Of a stretch of 64,000 bases of DNA, positions 23,817 to 34,500 are shown in pieces. This stretch comes from Pseudomonadota bacterium (GTDB lineage Bacteria > Desulfobacterota > Desulfobulbia > Desulfobulbales > Desulfocapsaceae). Every line of letters begins with the position of its first letter. The stretch's first letter is position 1. The stretch is taken from the NCBI GenBank assembly GCA_018821985.1, contig JAHJKP010000012.1:112762-176761 (forward strand). Direction: 5' to 3'. The notes beneath the pieces were generated by a model. That model did no database searches and had not been told where the DNA came from. It saw only the letters and a list, made by a program, of their open reading frames with translations. The position numbers were made by a program, and so were the translations under genes.

Positions 23817-26066
23817 ATGAAGAAAAAAATTCTCCTCTTATTTCTGGTGTTGTTCCTTGTCTTTCTCGTGGGCATCGTAATCACCCTGCGTATGATTTAT
23901 CAGACAACCGCGAATCTTGATTCCCTGATTGCCTTGCATAAGGTTGAAATTATCCGCCAGGATCTGGTGATCAATGTGCAGAGCGTCCAGTCAAATCTTT
24001 ACACGACCGGCACCATGTTCGGTAAAGAACTTGATGGTATCGTTGATAATGTCTTAAAATTACGCTTGGCGGCAAATAACTGCAGCAACTGCCACCATGA
24101 ACCAAAGGTCGCCCAAGATATAAAAGAGTTACAGTCTCTGACGGAACAATATAATGAGGCGCTCAGTTTTTTCATTACCTCAACAGCCGATGTGCAAAGG
24201 ATTGAAAGGCTGCAGTCGATTGCCGCTGATATTGGTGACACCATTATTGAAAAATCCCAATTGATGGCCTTGACTGCTAACGACAGTTTACACAAGCGCT
24301 CACTGGAAGCGGCCCGGAAGGTCATTAGAACAAAAATAATTTTGGTGGGGACTATAGTGTTGGCATTTTTCGTGGCCTTCGCCATTGCCGTATATCTCAT
24401 AAAAAGCATCTCGAAACCAATATATGAGCTGATCGAGGCAACCAGGAAAATAAAAAAAGGGGAATTGGGGTACACCTCTTCTTATAGCGGTACGGATGAA
24501 TTTAGGGAGCTCATCTCCTCTTTTAATGCGATGAGCATCGCCTTGAAAAAAAATACCGATGAAATCTTTGCCCACATGGTTCGTAATCAAACCATTCTGC
24601 AGGCGTCAATTGATGGATTTGTCCTCTTTGATGTAACAGGCCGTATTCTTGACAGTAACCCAGCATTGTCCCAGATGTTGGGCTATTCCAAAGAAGAACT
24701 GCTACAGAAAAACATTTCAGACATTGAGGGGTTTGGCTCGGAGTCCAAGCTCGAAGGCATCTGGACACGGGTAAAAGAAAATAACTCCATGATCTTGCAG
24801 ATGGAACAGTGCTCGAAAAGCGGCGAAATGACTTCGGTCGAGATCAGTGCCACATATGCTGAAATGGAAGACGGGGGTAATTTTTTCTGTTTTATTCGGG
24901 ACATTTCCGAACGTAAAAAAATGGAAGCCGATCAACTGAAGATACAAAAACTTGATTCAATCGGTGTTCTTGCTGGAGGGATTGCTCATGATTTCAATAA
25001 CATACTGGCTGGCATCTTGGGTTATATTGATCTGTCCCTCATACAGCTTGATCAGAGCAGCAAGATCCATCCGTTTCTATTAATTGCAAAAAAAGCATCT
25101 CAAAGAGCTCAGGGTCTCACTCAGCAACTGCTTACCTTTTCAAAGGGCGGAGCGCCGGTCAAGCAGTCAGTGGCGCTTGAAAAGCTTATTACAGAATCCA
25201 CTTCTTTTGTTTTAAGCGGTTCCAATATTAAAGCTGAATATCAAATACAAGAAAACCTCTTGATGATTGAAGGTGACAAGGGTCAGCTCAGCCAAGTCAT
25301 TCAGAATATCACCATCAATGCCAAACAGGCCATGCCAGACGGTGGAAACCTGACGATAAAAGTAGAAAATGTCAAGATTGCCGAGCATGATCCGCTATCT
25401 TTAGACCCAGGAGATTATGTCAAGACAACTATTATTGATCAAGGGCCAGGCATTGATTCTAAGGCCCTTGCCAAAATTTTTGATCCGTATTTTACGACTA
25501 AGCCGACTGGAAACGGTCTGGGACTGGCAGTTTGCCATTCCATAGTTATGAAACATCATGGCTGTATGACGGTTGACTCAACAGTTGGCGAAGGCACTTC
25601 TTTCTCCATTTATCTTCCAGCCTTGATGCAACAAAATCAGATTGCAGGTGTCTTGTCTGGCAGTCCTGTTCAGATGGGGGACGGCAGAATTCTGATCATG
25701 GATGATGAGGTATGTATCAGGGAAGTTCTTAATGCTATGCTTTCGTATCTCGGTTATCAAGCAGATTTCGCTAAGGATGGTGAAGAGGCAATTGCCTGTT
25801 ATGCGAAAGCCAAGCAGTCCGGACAATCTTATGCCGCTGTCATCTTGGATTTAACGATTCCTGGCGGGATGGGCGGCAAGGAGGCTATTGTAAAACTGTG
25901 TGAGATTGACCCGGCGGTCAAGGCTATTGTCTCAAGTGGATATTCCAACGATCCGATTATGGCTAACTACCAGGAATATGGCTTCAGGGCGATGATCACT
26001 AAACCCGTTGACACGGACCAGCTGAGCAGAACTCTACATGAGGTAATCAAGGGGGAATGGTCGTAA
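23817..26066 (+). CDS. Hybrid sensor histidine kinase with periplasmic c-type heme motif
   Basis: The 749-residue protein contains a first helix (about 4-26), a periplasmic helical domain (27-172) carrying CSNCH at 89-93, a second helix (about 173-196), HAMP (197-250), PAS (about 255-365), HisKA with His391 in GGIAHDFNNILAG, HATPase with NGLGLAVCHSIV, and a receiver domain (about 620-749) with the phosphoacceptor Asp in VILDLTIPGG and the final Lys in MITKPV. Heme ligation at CSNCH would make it a redox or gas sensor. It ends the five-gene operon and has no separate response regulator next to it. Phosphorelay to a distant regulator is expected. The heme sensor reading is inference. Confidence 0.88.
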   Translation: MKKKILLLFLVLFLVFLVGIVITLRMIYQTTANLDSLIALHKVEIIRQDLVINVQSVQSNLYTTGTMFGKELDGIVDNVLKLRLAANNCSNCHHEPKVAQDIKELQSLTEQYNEALSFFITSTADVQRIERLQSIAADIGDTIIEKSQLMALTANDSLHKRSLEAARKVIRTKIILVGTIVLAFFVAFAIAVYLIKSISKPIYELIEATRKIKKGELGYTSSYSGTDEFRELISSFNAMSIALKKNTDEIFAHMVRNQTILQASIDGFVLFDVTGRILDSNPALSQMLGYSKEELLQKNISDIEGFGSESKLEGIWTRVKENNSMILQMEQCSKSGEMTSVEISATYAEMEDGGNFFCFIRDISERKKMEADQLKIQKLDSIGVLAGGIAHDFNNILAGILGYIDLSLIQLDQSSKIHPFLLIAKKASQRAQGLTQQLLTFSKGGAPVKQSVALEKLITESTSFVLSGSNIKAEYQIQENLLMIEGDKGQLSQVIQNITINAKQAMPDGGNLTIKVENVKIAEHDPLSLDPGDYVKTTIIDQGPGIDSKALAKIFDPYFTTKPTGNGLGLAVCHSIVMKHHGCMTVDSTVGEGTSFSIYLPALMQQNQIAGVLSGSPVQMGDGRILIMDDEVCIREVLNAMLSYLGYQADFAKDGEEAIACYAKAKQSGQSYAAVILDLTIPGGMGGKEAIVKLCEIDPAVKAIVSSGYSNDPIMANYQEYGFRAMITKPVDTDQLSRTLHEVIKGEWS

Positions 26067-26470
26067 AGCATAGCGAATCCGAGTTATAACCTCTTCACAC
26101 CCTCTGTCGTCATAGCCCGGCACACTCGCGTCTTTCATCATCGTTAGAATGGTGATGAGAATAACACAGCTCAAAGCCACCCGACCCGACCCTGCAAACA
26201 AAACAATGTACGACACACTGTTTCAGCTACATCTCTTGTTGAGAATTGCAGACGGCCTTTTCACCAAGGCAATATAAGAGAGAGCCTTATACGTCCCCTT
26301 TATTTTTCACATTTTCCCCAAAGAAAATTCCCTACCCCCTATCCGAACAGGAGTGAATATTGAGTCCTTCATGAACTCAACTTGCCAATACAAAACAGCA
26401 CGAATGGCAATGAGGCCGATTGCAAGAGAGAAGCTCAGGATTTACGACACTAGAAATCTTCCCTCGACAA
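26067..26470. other. Intergenic, convergent region with repeat copy
   Basis: Between the kinase gene and the RND pump, which converge here. No gene recognised. From about 26335 to 26470 the sequence matches 17325-17460 and forms the downstream flank of the RND gene (see the repeat entry). No convincing terminator hairpin was found. Confidence 0.4.
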
Positions 26471-26555
26471 TCATTCCGGGTCAGGACCATGCAAAGCAGG
26501 CTTCGCTCCGCGGCCGGTCATCACCCATGACTGCACTCGATCCAGATAATAGTAG
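26335..26555. repeat. Partner of the fossil copy at 17325-17545 (RND pump 3' end)
   Basis: This copy includes the final codons and stop of the intact minus-strand pump gene plus its downstream flank. Matching blocks include GAGTGAATATTGAGTCCTTC, TTGCAAGAGA and CTCGACAATCATTCC. Because the pump gene here is intact, this is the parental copy. Confidence 0.7.
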
Positions 26556-29500
26556 ATCACCGGGGTGATATACAAGGTCAGAAACTGCGACAACAGGAGC
26601 CCGCCGACTACCGCCAGTCCCAGCGGTCGACGTGATTCAGCTCCGACGCCGATGCCGATTGCAATGGGCAGCGTGCCCATCAGTGCCGCGAAAGTGGTCA
26701 TCATGATCGGCCGAAAACGAACCAGGCAGCCTTGATAAATGGCATCCAGAGGTTTCTGATTCTCTCTCCGCTGCATCTCGAGTGCAAAATCAATCATCAT
26801 GATGGCGTTCTTCTTGACGATCCCCACCAGCATGATAATACCGACAAAGGAGTAGAGATTCAGATCCTTACCAAAGAGCAACAGCGTCAACAAGGCCCCG
26901 AGGCCGGCGGAAGGCAGACCGGAGAGGATGGTCAGCGGGTGGATATAACTCTCGTACAGAATACCGAGGATAATATAGATCACCAGGATGGTCAGAATAA
27001 GGAGAAGCGCCAGCCCGGTGGTCGATTGTTGATACACCTGCGCCGTCCCCTGAAAGCTGGTAGTGATCGCCGCCGGCAATGCCCTGGCCTCTTTTTCGAT
27101 GGCCTTCACGGCCTCCCCCAGCGGTACATCCGGCTTGAGGTTGAAAGAGAGGGTGACCGCATTGATCTGTCCCAGGTGATTGACCGACAGCGGTCCCAAG
27201 CCGAGTTTCAGGTGGCCGAGCGATGCAATCGGCACCATCTGGCCGCTGGCGGAACGGACGAAGAGTGATCCGAGTACTGCCGGATCTTTCTGATATTGCG
27301 GATCAAGCTCCAGCAACACCTTGTACTGATTGGTCGGGGAATAGATGGTGGAGACCTGCCGGGTGCCGTAAGCAAGATAAAGAGTATCTTCAATCTGCTG
27401 GGCCGTGACCCCGAGGCTCGCCGCCCGGTCACGGTCTATTTCCAGGGTGAGCTGCGGATTTTTGATCTGCAGATCGCTGGTCACATCCTGCAACATCGGC
27501 AGGTCACGGACCTTCATCTCGAAGGCCGTGGCCTGATGGTAGAGTTCCTCGGTGTCAGGACTTTGCAGCACAAACTGATACTGGGCCTTGGAGGAGGTCG
27601 TATCCAACTGGATAGGCGGTGGATTCTGCATGAACAGGCTGATCCCCGGCACACTCATCAGCTTGGGCCGCAGCTTCTGGATAATCTGGTCGGCGCTCAG
27701 TTCCCGCTCACGGCGCGGTTTCAACTTCATGAACATAAAGCCACTGTTGGAGCCGACCCGGGAACCGCTGGCCCCGACCGCTGACATGAAGGCCTCCACA
27801 TTGGGTTCCTGCAGGACGATCTCAACCAGTTTCTGCTGGTTCCGTTTCATCTCTTCAAACGAGGCCCCCTGGGCACCCTCGGACATACCGCGAATGGCCC
27901 CGATATCATCGGCCGGCAGCAGGCCCATGGGCATCCGGGTAAAGAGCCAGACCGCAAGGACGGTGGTCGCCACGGTAAAGAGGACAGCGCTGCGGCGATA
28001 GTTGAGGACGAAGGACAACGACCGTTCATAGAGATGCAACCAGCCATTGAAAAAGCGCTCCATGCTATTATAGAGCCTGCCGTGGCGCTCCTTTTTCGGG
28101 GAGCGGAGAAAACGGCTGCAGAGCATCGGGGTCAGGGTCAAGGATACGACACCGGAGATCAGGATGGCAACGGTGATGGTGACGGCAAACTCATGCAGCA
28201 TCCGGCCCAGCATCCCCGACATGAAGAGGACGGGGATAAAAACCGCCACCAGGGAGATGGTCATGGAGATGATGGTGAAACCAATCTCACGCGACCCGCG
28301 CAGGGAGGCGGTGCGCGGCTCTTCACCGGCCTCCATGTGGCGGACAATATTCTCCAGCATGACAATGGCGTCATCCACCACAAAGCCCACCGACAGGGTA
28401 AGGGCCATGAGGGTGATATTATTGATTGAAAAACCCAGGGAGTACATGGCGGCAAAGGTGCCGATAAGGGAAATCGGCAGGGCCAGGCTGGGGATGATCG
28501 TGGCCGAGATCTTGCGCAGGAAAAGGAAGATGACCAGGATCACCAGGCCGATGGTCAACAACAGGGTGAACTTGACATCGGCCACTGAGGCGCGGATGGT
28601 CTCCGAACGGTCAAAGAGGACATTGACCTCCACTGAGCCCGGCAACTGAGCACGGAAGGCCGGAATCTGGGCCCTAATGCGGTCCACCACCTCGATCGTG
28701 TTGGTGCCGGGCTGCCGCTGGATAGCCAGGACAATGGCGCGGGTCGACTTCCCCTTGGTGTTGTACCAGGCGGCAACCTTGTCGTTTTCGACACTGTCGC
28801 TGATGATGGCGATCTCGGACAAGCGGACCGGGGCATTGCCACGGTAGGCTACCACCATCGACCTGTAGGCCTGGGCATCAAATAACTGGCCAGTGGCAAG
28901 AAGGGTAAAGACCTGCTTGTCTCCCTGCAGGCCGCCGGTAGGGAGATTGACATTCCATTTGGCAATGGCCGTGGCCACTTCTTCCAGACCGATTTTGCGG
29001 CTGGTCAGGGCCTGGGGGTTAAGTTGCACACGCACCGCATACTTCTGCGAGCCGTAAACCATAACCTGGGCCACGCCGTTGATCATGGAGATGCGCGGCG
29101 AGATAACGGTGTCGGCAAACTCGTTAATCTGCGACAGGGGCAGGGTCGGTGAACTGAGGGCGAGATAAATAACCGGCGAGTCGGCCGGGTTGACCTTCTT
29201 GTACGATGGCGGATTCGGCATATCCTGAGGCAGCTGGCGGGCCGCCTTGGAGATGGCCGCCTGCACGTCCTGGGCCGCGGCATCGATATCCTTTTGCAGG
29301 GTAAACTTGAGAACAATGATCGATATACCCTGACCATTGGTGGAGTTCATCGAGTCAAGGCCGGCGATGGTTGAAAATTCCCGTTCCAGAGGGGTGGCCA
29401 CTGCCGAGGCCATGGTCTCCGGGCTGGCACCCGGCAGGTTGGAGGTAACCTGGATGGTGGGATAGTCAATGCTTGGCAGATCGTTGACCGGCAGCAACTG

Positions 29501-29587
29501 GTAGGAGAAGAGACCGAAGACCAAGACCGCCAGCATGATCAGGCTGGTCATGACCGGTCGTTTTATGAACAGTTCTGAGATATTCAT
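26471..29587 (-). CDS. RND-type multidrug efflux inner-membrane transporter (MdtB/MdtC-like)
   Basis: The 1038-residue protein is full length for hydrophobe/amphiphile efflux pumps: N-terminal MNISELFIKRPVMTSLIML, then LERE-x-STIAGLDSMNS, a first membrane block with the Asp-Asp proton relay (VGFVVDDAIVMLENIVRH), a large periplasmic loop and a second block ending RPIMMTTFAALMGTLPIAIG. It is the H+-driven pump part of a tripartite exporter. The start overlaps the end of the adaptor gene by four bases. No TolC-type channel gene is adjacent, so an unlinked outer-membrane protein is expected. A decayed copy of its 3' end lies at 17.3 kb. Confidence 0.94.
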   Translation of the reverse strand: MNISELFIKRPVMTSLIMLAVLVFGLFSYQLLPVNDLPSIDYPTIQVTSNLPGASPETMASAVATPLEREFSTIAGLDSMNSTNGQGISIIVLKFTLQKDIDAAAQDVQAAISKAARQLPQDMPNPPSYKKVNPADSPVIYLALSSPTLPLSQINEFADTVISPRISMINGVAQVMVYGSQKYAVRVQLNPQALTSRKIGLEEVATAIAKWNVNLPTGGLQGDKQVFTLLATGQLFDAQAYRSMVVAYRGNAPVRLSEIAIISDSVENDKVAAWYNTKGKSTRAIVLAIQRQPGTNTIEVVDRIRAQIPAFRAQLPGSVEVNVLFDRSETIRASVADVKFTLLLTIGLVILVIFLFLRKISATIIPSLALPISLIGTFAAMYSLGFSINNITLMALTLSVGFVVDDAIVMLENIVRHMEAGEEPRTASLRGSREIGFTIISMTISLVAVFIPVLFMSGMLGRMLHEFAVTITVAILISGVVSLTLTPMLCSRFLRSPKKERHGRLYNSMERFFNGWLHLYERSLSFVLNYRRSAVLFTVATTVLAVWLFTRMPMGLLPADDIGAIRGMSEGAQGASFEEMKRNQQKLVEIVLQEPNVEAFMSAVGASGSRVGSNSGFMFMKLKPRRERELSADQIIQKLRPKLMSVPGISLFMQNPPPIQLDTTSSKAQYQFVLQSPDTEELYHQATAFEMKVRDLPMLQDVTSDLQIKNPQLTLEIDRDRAASLGVTAQQIEDTLYLAYGTRQVSTIYSPTNQYKVLLELDPQYQKDPAVLGSLFVRSASGQMVPIASLGHLKLGLGPLSVNHLGQINAVTLSFNLKPDVPLGEAVKAIEKEARALPAAITTSFQGTAQVYQQSTTGLALLLILTILVIYIILGILYESYIHPLTILSGLPSAGLGALLTLLLFGKDLNLYSFVGIIMLVGIVKKNAIMMIDFALEMQRRENQKPLDAIYQGCLVRFRPIMMTTFAALMGTLPIAIGIGVGAESRRPLGLAVVGGLLLSQFLTLYITPVIYYYLDRVQSWVMTGRGAKPALHGPDPE

Positions 29588-30777
29588 CGTCCTGGAGTCA
29601 CTTCTTGGGCGGCAGACTTGGCTGCTTTTAGCGCCTCAGCTGATTTTTCCTGGGGCTCCGGTTCCGGCTTCTTTACCGTCTTGATCTCCACCTTGGAGCC
29701 GGGGATAACACGCATCTGGCCGTCAATAACGACCTGCTCTCCGACTTGCACTCCACTGTCAATCACCGTTATCGCCTCGTAATCCGGACCCGGTACAACA
29801 GGTCTGACTTCAGCGGTCTTATCCGCTTTGACCACAAAAACAAACTGGCCGCTCTGTCCTGTCTGAACCGCCTGACGGGGAACAACCACGGCCTGCTCCC
29901 TGACCTCCAGGATAAGCGAGAGGGTGACAAACTGACCCGGCCACAACCGCCTCTGCTCATTGGCAAATTGCCCTTTGAGACGGATGGTGCCGGTGGCGGG
30001 ATCAACCGCATTGTCGAGAAACGACACCAGCCCTTTTTCGCTAAAACCTACCGTTCCCGGCACTTCAGCTGCCACCGTCATTGGACCTGCGGCCAGCCGT
30101 TGCTGGACCAGAGAGAGACTTTGTTCAGGAATGGTGAAGGTGGCACGAATGGGTATCAATTTATTAATGGTGACCAATGGTGTTTCATTGGCCTTAACCA
30201 CATTGCCTTGATCGACAGCCAATGCCCCCAACCGGCCGCTGATGGGCGCGGTGATGGTGCAATAGGAAAGCTGGGTGCGGGCGTTTTCGACTCCAGCTTG
30301 ATCAGCAGCAAAATCGGCCGCCGCCGTTTCCGCCCTGGTGCGATACCCCTCGGCCTGTTCCTGACTGACGAGACCCTCTTTGGCCAACTGCAGGTAACGT
30401 TCATAGTCCTTGCGGGCATTCTTCATGATAACCCGATTACGAGACAACGAGGATTCAGCCTTATTCAAGGCCGCCTGATACGGCCGGGGATCGATCTCAA
30501 AAAGGAGCACGCCCTCCTTTACATCCTCACCTTCCCGAAAAGCAACCGTGGTCAGTTCGCCGTTCAGCATGGGTTTGATGGTAACGCTCTCCGAGGCCTC
30601 CATAGTACCGAAGGTCTTGATCTCAATCGGCACATCCTGATGCCGGGCAGCAGCGATCACTACCAGGGCTGGCGGCAGGGATTTGTTTTTTTCTTTCTTC
30701 TTGGGAGAGCAGCCAGGAAGTGCCAGAAATAAGATGAGAAAAATGGGCATACAAAAAAAATAACTGCGGTGCAGCAT
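29584..30777 (-). CDS. RND periplasmic adaptor (MdtA/AcrA-like membrane fusion lipoprotein)
   Basis: The ~397-residue adaptor starts at ATG 30777 with a lipoprotein signal (FLILFLALPGC). It shows the MFP layout: a barrel/lipoyl strand (TFGTMEASESVTIKPMLNGE, FREGEDVKEGVLLFEIDPRP), a coiled-coil hairpin with YERYLQLAKEGLVSQEQAE and AQLSYCTITAPISGRLG, then GQFVTLSLILEVREQAVVVP. The C terminus is Lys/Glu rich. An upstream in-frame extension to 30996 lacks conservation. It links the inner pump to the outer channel and is first in the operon, translationally coupled to the pump. Drug or bile-type substrates are family inference. Confidence 0.92.
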   Translation of the reverse strand: MLHRSYFFCMPIFLILFLALPGCSPKKKEKNKSLPPALVVIAAARHQDVPIEIKTFGTMEASESVTIKPMLNGELTTVAFREGEDVKEGVLLFEIDPRPYQAALNKAESSLSRNRVIMKNARKDYERYLQLAKEGLVSQEQAEGYRTRAETAAADFAADQAGVENARTQLSYCTITAPISGRLGALAVDQGNVVKANETPLVTINKLIPIRATFTIPEQSLSLVQQRLAAGPMTVAAEVPGTVGFSEKGLVSFLDNAVDPATGTIRLKGQFANEQRRLWPGQFVTLSLILEVREQAVVVPRQAVQTGQSGQFVFVVKADKTAEVRPVVPGPDYEAITVIDSGVQVGEQVVIDGQMRVIPGSKVEIKTVKKPEPEPQEKSAEALKAAKSAAQEVTPGR

Positions 30778-31524
30778 AGTAATTCCTCTGGCACTGGCCT
30801 TCAACAATATTACTCCATAACCATTCAACATCTTAACAAAGATACGACAGATCACATTGTTACACATGAGTGATGGACAAGGATAGAAAAGGTACTTTCT
30901 CAATGGAAAAGATTGACAATCGTCTAGCAGTCGGACCAGCAGGACAAGTACCCCTAAAGACAGAGACAGCGTACCGGAAGCAGGACAAATTTTCAATGAG
31001 TTCCAGCAATATCACTAAGTGCCTTCGCACAATATTTCGATAAGCTCTTCAGGATACTACGAGGTAGCTGTCAGCCATGATTCGTTCAAATTCACACGAG
31101 CCATCACAGAGACTTTTTTTCAATACCCACAGAAATATTAAATTCCAATCGAAGCATCAGCTTGGAACAGGCTTCATATCAAAAAATTTGACACTCCTCA
31201 AAAAATCGGGTTATATTACTCGAATCTCAGCCCCTTATGGTCTTGTTACGCAAGATCCAGGCGCTTCAACATCTTTACCTCATCTTCACGGAGAGTCATT
31301 TTGAAACACAGATTATCCCACGTCTGAGCAATACCCCGGCGCACGCCGGCCGTCCCGGTTCGGGATGGACGATATTGCGACTCTCCTGCCCCCCATGAAC
31401 GGTCCCAGGCGCTAACCAGGTAGTTCCCCTCCTTGTTCGCTGACGTTGTTCGCGGCTGATTGCAGAGAGCCGCAGCAAGATCCGGAAATATTTTTCCGGT
31501 ATAACGTACAGCAAAGGAGGAGCT
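30778..31524. other. Divergent regulatory region between RND pump and hdrA
   Basis: About 747 bases with no gene I can support. An open frame on the minus strand (31246-31560) ends in TLREDEVKMLKRLDLA but its N-terminal half is the shadow of the hdrA start. AAGGAGG lies just before the hdrA ATG. A small hairpin (TCCGG-AAATATTTTT-CCGG type) is near 31482. No regulator gene accompanies the pump. Confidence 0.4.
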
Positions 31525-34500
31525 ATGCACGCTTCTATTTCCACTCCCTCCGCTACACAAGCGGTCGGTGCGGTTCTCGTTGTGGGTGGCGGAGTTGCCG
31601 GAGTCCAGGCCGCCCTTGATCTCACCGAACTCGGTCTCAAGGTCTATCTTATCGAAAAAAGCGGTGCCATCGGCGGGGTCATGGCCCGCCTGGACAAGAC
31701 CTTTCCCACCAACGACTGCTCGCTCTGTATCCTGGCTCCCAAGCTGGTGGAGGCGGGCCGCGATCCCAATATCGAGATCCTGACCAAATCGGAATTGATC
31801 TCACTCGATGGCACTCCCGGCAACTTTACCGCCAGGATCAGAAAAGAGCCCCGTTACATCGACGAGGAGGTATGCACCGGCTGCGGCCAGTGTACCCTCT
31901 ACTGCCTAAAGCAGATCGGTGATGACTATAACGAGAATCTCGGGAGCTCCAACGCCGCCCACATCGATTACGCCCAGGCCGTGCCCACCAGCTATTATAT
32001 CGATGCCAAGGCCTGTCTCATGCTCAATTACCAGACCTGCGGCCTCTGTGCCGTGGCCTGCCAGGCCAACGCCATCCGTTTCGACCAAAAAGAAGAAATT
32101 CTCGATCTGGCGGTCGGTTCCGTCATCCTGGCACCGGGCCTGGGCCGAACCAGCAAGGAGGTGCTGGGCCGCTACGGCTGGGGCAAGTTCGCCGATGTAC
32201 TCAGCGCCTTTGAGCACGAACGGCTGATGTGCGCCTCCGGCCCCACCAATGGGGCGATTCTTCGCCCCTCGGACAAAAAACACCCCAAAAAGATCGCCTT
32301 TCTCCAATGCATCGGCTCCCGCGATCAGACCTGCGGTAACAACTACTGTTCCTCGGTCTGCTGCATGTATGCCATTAAGCAGGCAACTCTGGCCCGCGAG
32401 CATGATCCCAGCGCCGAGATCACCCTCTTTTACATGGATATCCGCACCCACGGCAAGGGCTTTGATGCGGCCAGAGAGCGGGCCACTGCCGAGAACAACT
32501 TCCGGGTAATCTATGCCAAACCGCCTCGAGTAGAAGACGTCTTTGACGGTGGACTACTGCTCACCTGGGCCACCGAGGACGGCAAACATCATTATGAGAA
32601 GTTCGACATGGTCGTCCTCTCCCAGGGGCTGGAGTCGCCGGACGACGCGGAGCAGCTGAGTCAGGCGGCCGGGATCGATCTGAACAACTACCTTTTTGCC
32701 CAGACCAGCAACTACGCGCCCCTTGCCACCAGCCGCCCCGGCGTCTATGTGATCGGCGCCTTTCAGGGGCCAAAAGATATCCCTGACTCAGTTACCCAGG
32801 CGGGCGGGGCCGCGGCCCTCTGTTCGGGGCAACTGGTCACAGCGCGCGGCACGGAGATGACCAAGGCGGTGTTTCCGGAGGAGCGTGATATCTCCGAGGA
32901 AGAACCCCGCATCGGCGTCTTTGTCTGCCATTGCGGCATCAATATCGCAGGCGTTGTCGATGTGCGGGCGGTACGCGATTATGCCAGAAACCTGCCCGGC
33001 GTGGTCTATTCCACCGACAACCTCTATTCCTGCTCTCAAGACACCCAGCAGCATCTCGTCAACATCATCCGCGAACACCGGCTCAACCGCATTGTGGTCT
33101 CCGCCTGCACTCCCCGTACCCATGAACCGCTCTTTCAGGCCACCCTGCGGGATGCAGGCCTGAACCGCGCCCTGTTCGAGATGGCCAATATCCGTGATCA
33201 ATGTTCCTGGGTCCATATGCACGAGCCCGAGGCGGCCACCGCCAAGGCCAAGGATCTGGTGCGCATGGCCGTGGCCAAGGCGGCCCATCTCACTGCCCTG
33301 CCGGAACAACGGCTGCCGGTCACTCCGTCGGCCCTCGTCATCGGCGGCGGTCTGGCCGGGATGACCGCCGCCCTTACCATTGCCGAGCAGGGATTCCCCA
33401 CAACCCTGATCGAACAGGGGGATACTTTAGGTGGCCAATCCCTGTTGCTCACCGCCGACCGTTTTGGCCGCAATCCGCGTCTGGCCTTGGCGGAGTTGTC
33501 CCACAGGGTGAAAAACCATCCCCTGATCAGTGTGCGTACCAAAGCCACGACAGCCAGTGTCTCCGGTTATGTGGGCAATTTCACCACCACCATTGCCGGG
33601 AAGGCCGGCAGTGAGGTGGTCAACCACGGAGTGATGGTGATCGCCACCGGCGGCAGACCCTACGAGCCAAAGCAATATCTGCATGGTGAGTCCGAGCGGG
33701 TGCTGACCCAATTGGAACTGGAACAGCGGTTGGCATCCGGCCGCCCCCTCTCCGCCAAGATGAAACAGGTGGTGATGATCCAGTGCGTGGGCTCGCGGGG
33801 CGCTGATATGGCCTACTGCAGCCGGGTCTGCTGCGGTCAGGCCCTGAAGAACGCGTTGCGCCTCAAGGCCATGAACCCCGACCTGACCATTTTCGTCTAT
33901 TACCGCGACATGCGGGCTTATGGTTTTTTAGAAGACGATTACCGTAAGGCCCGAGAACTGGGGGTGATCTTCATCCGTTATACCCCGGAGAATCCGCCGA
34001 GAGTTAGCCGGGGGCGCAGCAAGTCGAGCCCGTTGAAGGTGGTCGGCTACGATCCGTTGCTGGCTGAAGATGCGGCACTGGATACCGATCTGCTGGTGCT
34101 GTCCGTGGGCATTGTCCCGGAAGATCCGTCGATCTTATCGAGGATGCTCAAGGTGCCGGTAACCGCTGACAAATTTTATCTGGAGGCCCACGTCAAACTG
34201 CGGCCGGTGGATATGGCGGTGGATGGGATTTATGTCTGCGGCCTGGCCCATGCCCCCAAATCGATGGATGAAACCATTGCCCAGGCCCAGGCCGCAGCCG
34301 GTCGGGCCTGCCAGCCCCTGGCCAAGGGATCGATTTCTCCTGAGCCCATCGTCTCCCATGTCGATCCGGATCTGTGCATCGGCTGCGGCGCCTGCGAGAC
34401 CTTCTGCCCCTACAAGGCCATCACCATTGACAAGGAGGTCAAACCCCGTAAAGCGCAGACCCTGACCGCCTCCTGCAAGGGCTGCGGGGTGTGCGCCGCC

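Noticed and set aside
29746..30732. 328-residue open frame antisense to the RND adaptor
   Set aside because: Shadow of a strongly biased coding strand; no ribosome binding site or known motif.
31246..31560. 104-residue minus-strand frame before hdrA
   Set aside because: Overlaps the hdrA start and ribosome binding site; only the C-terminal stretch looks protein-like and no family is recognised.
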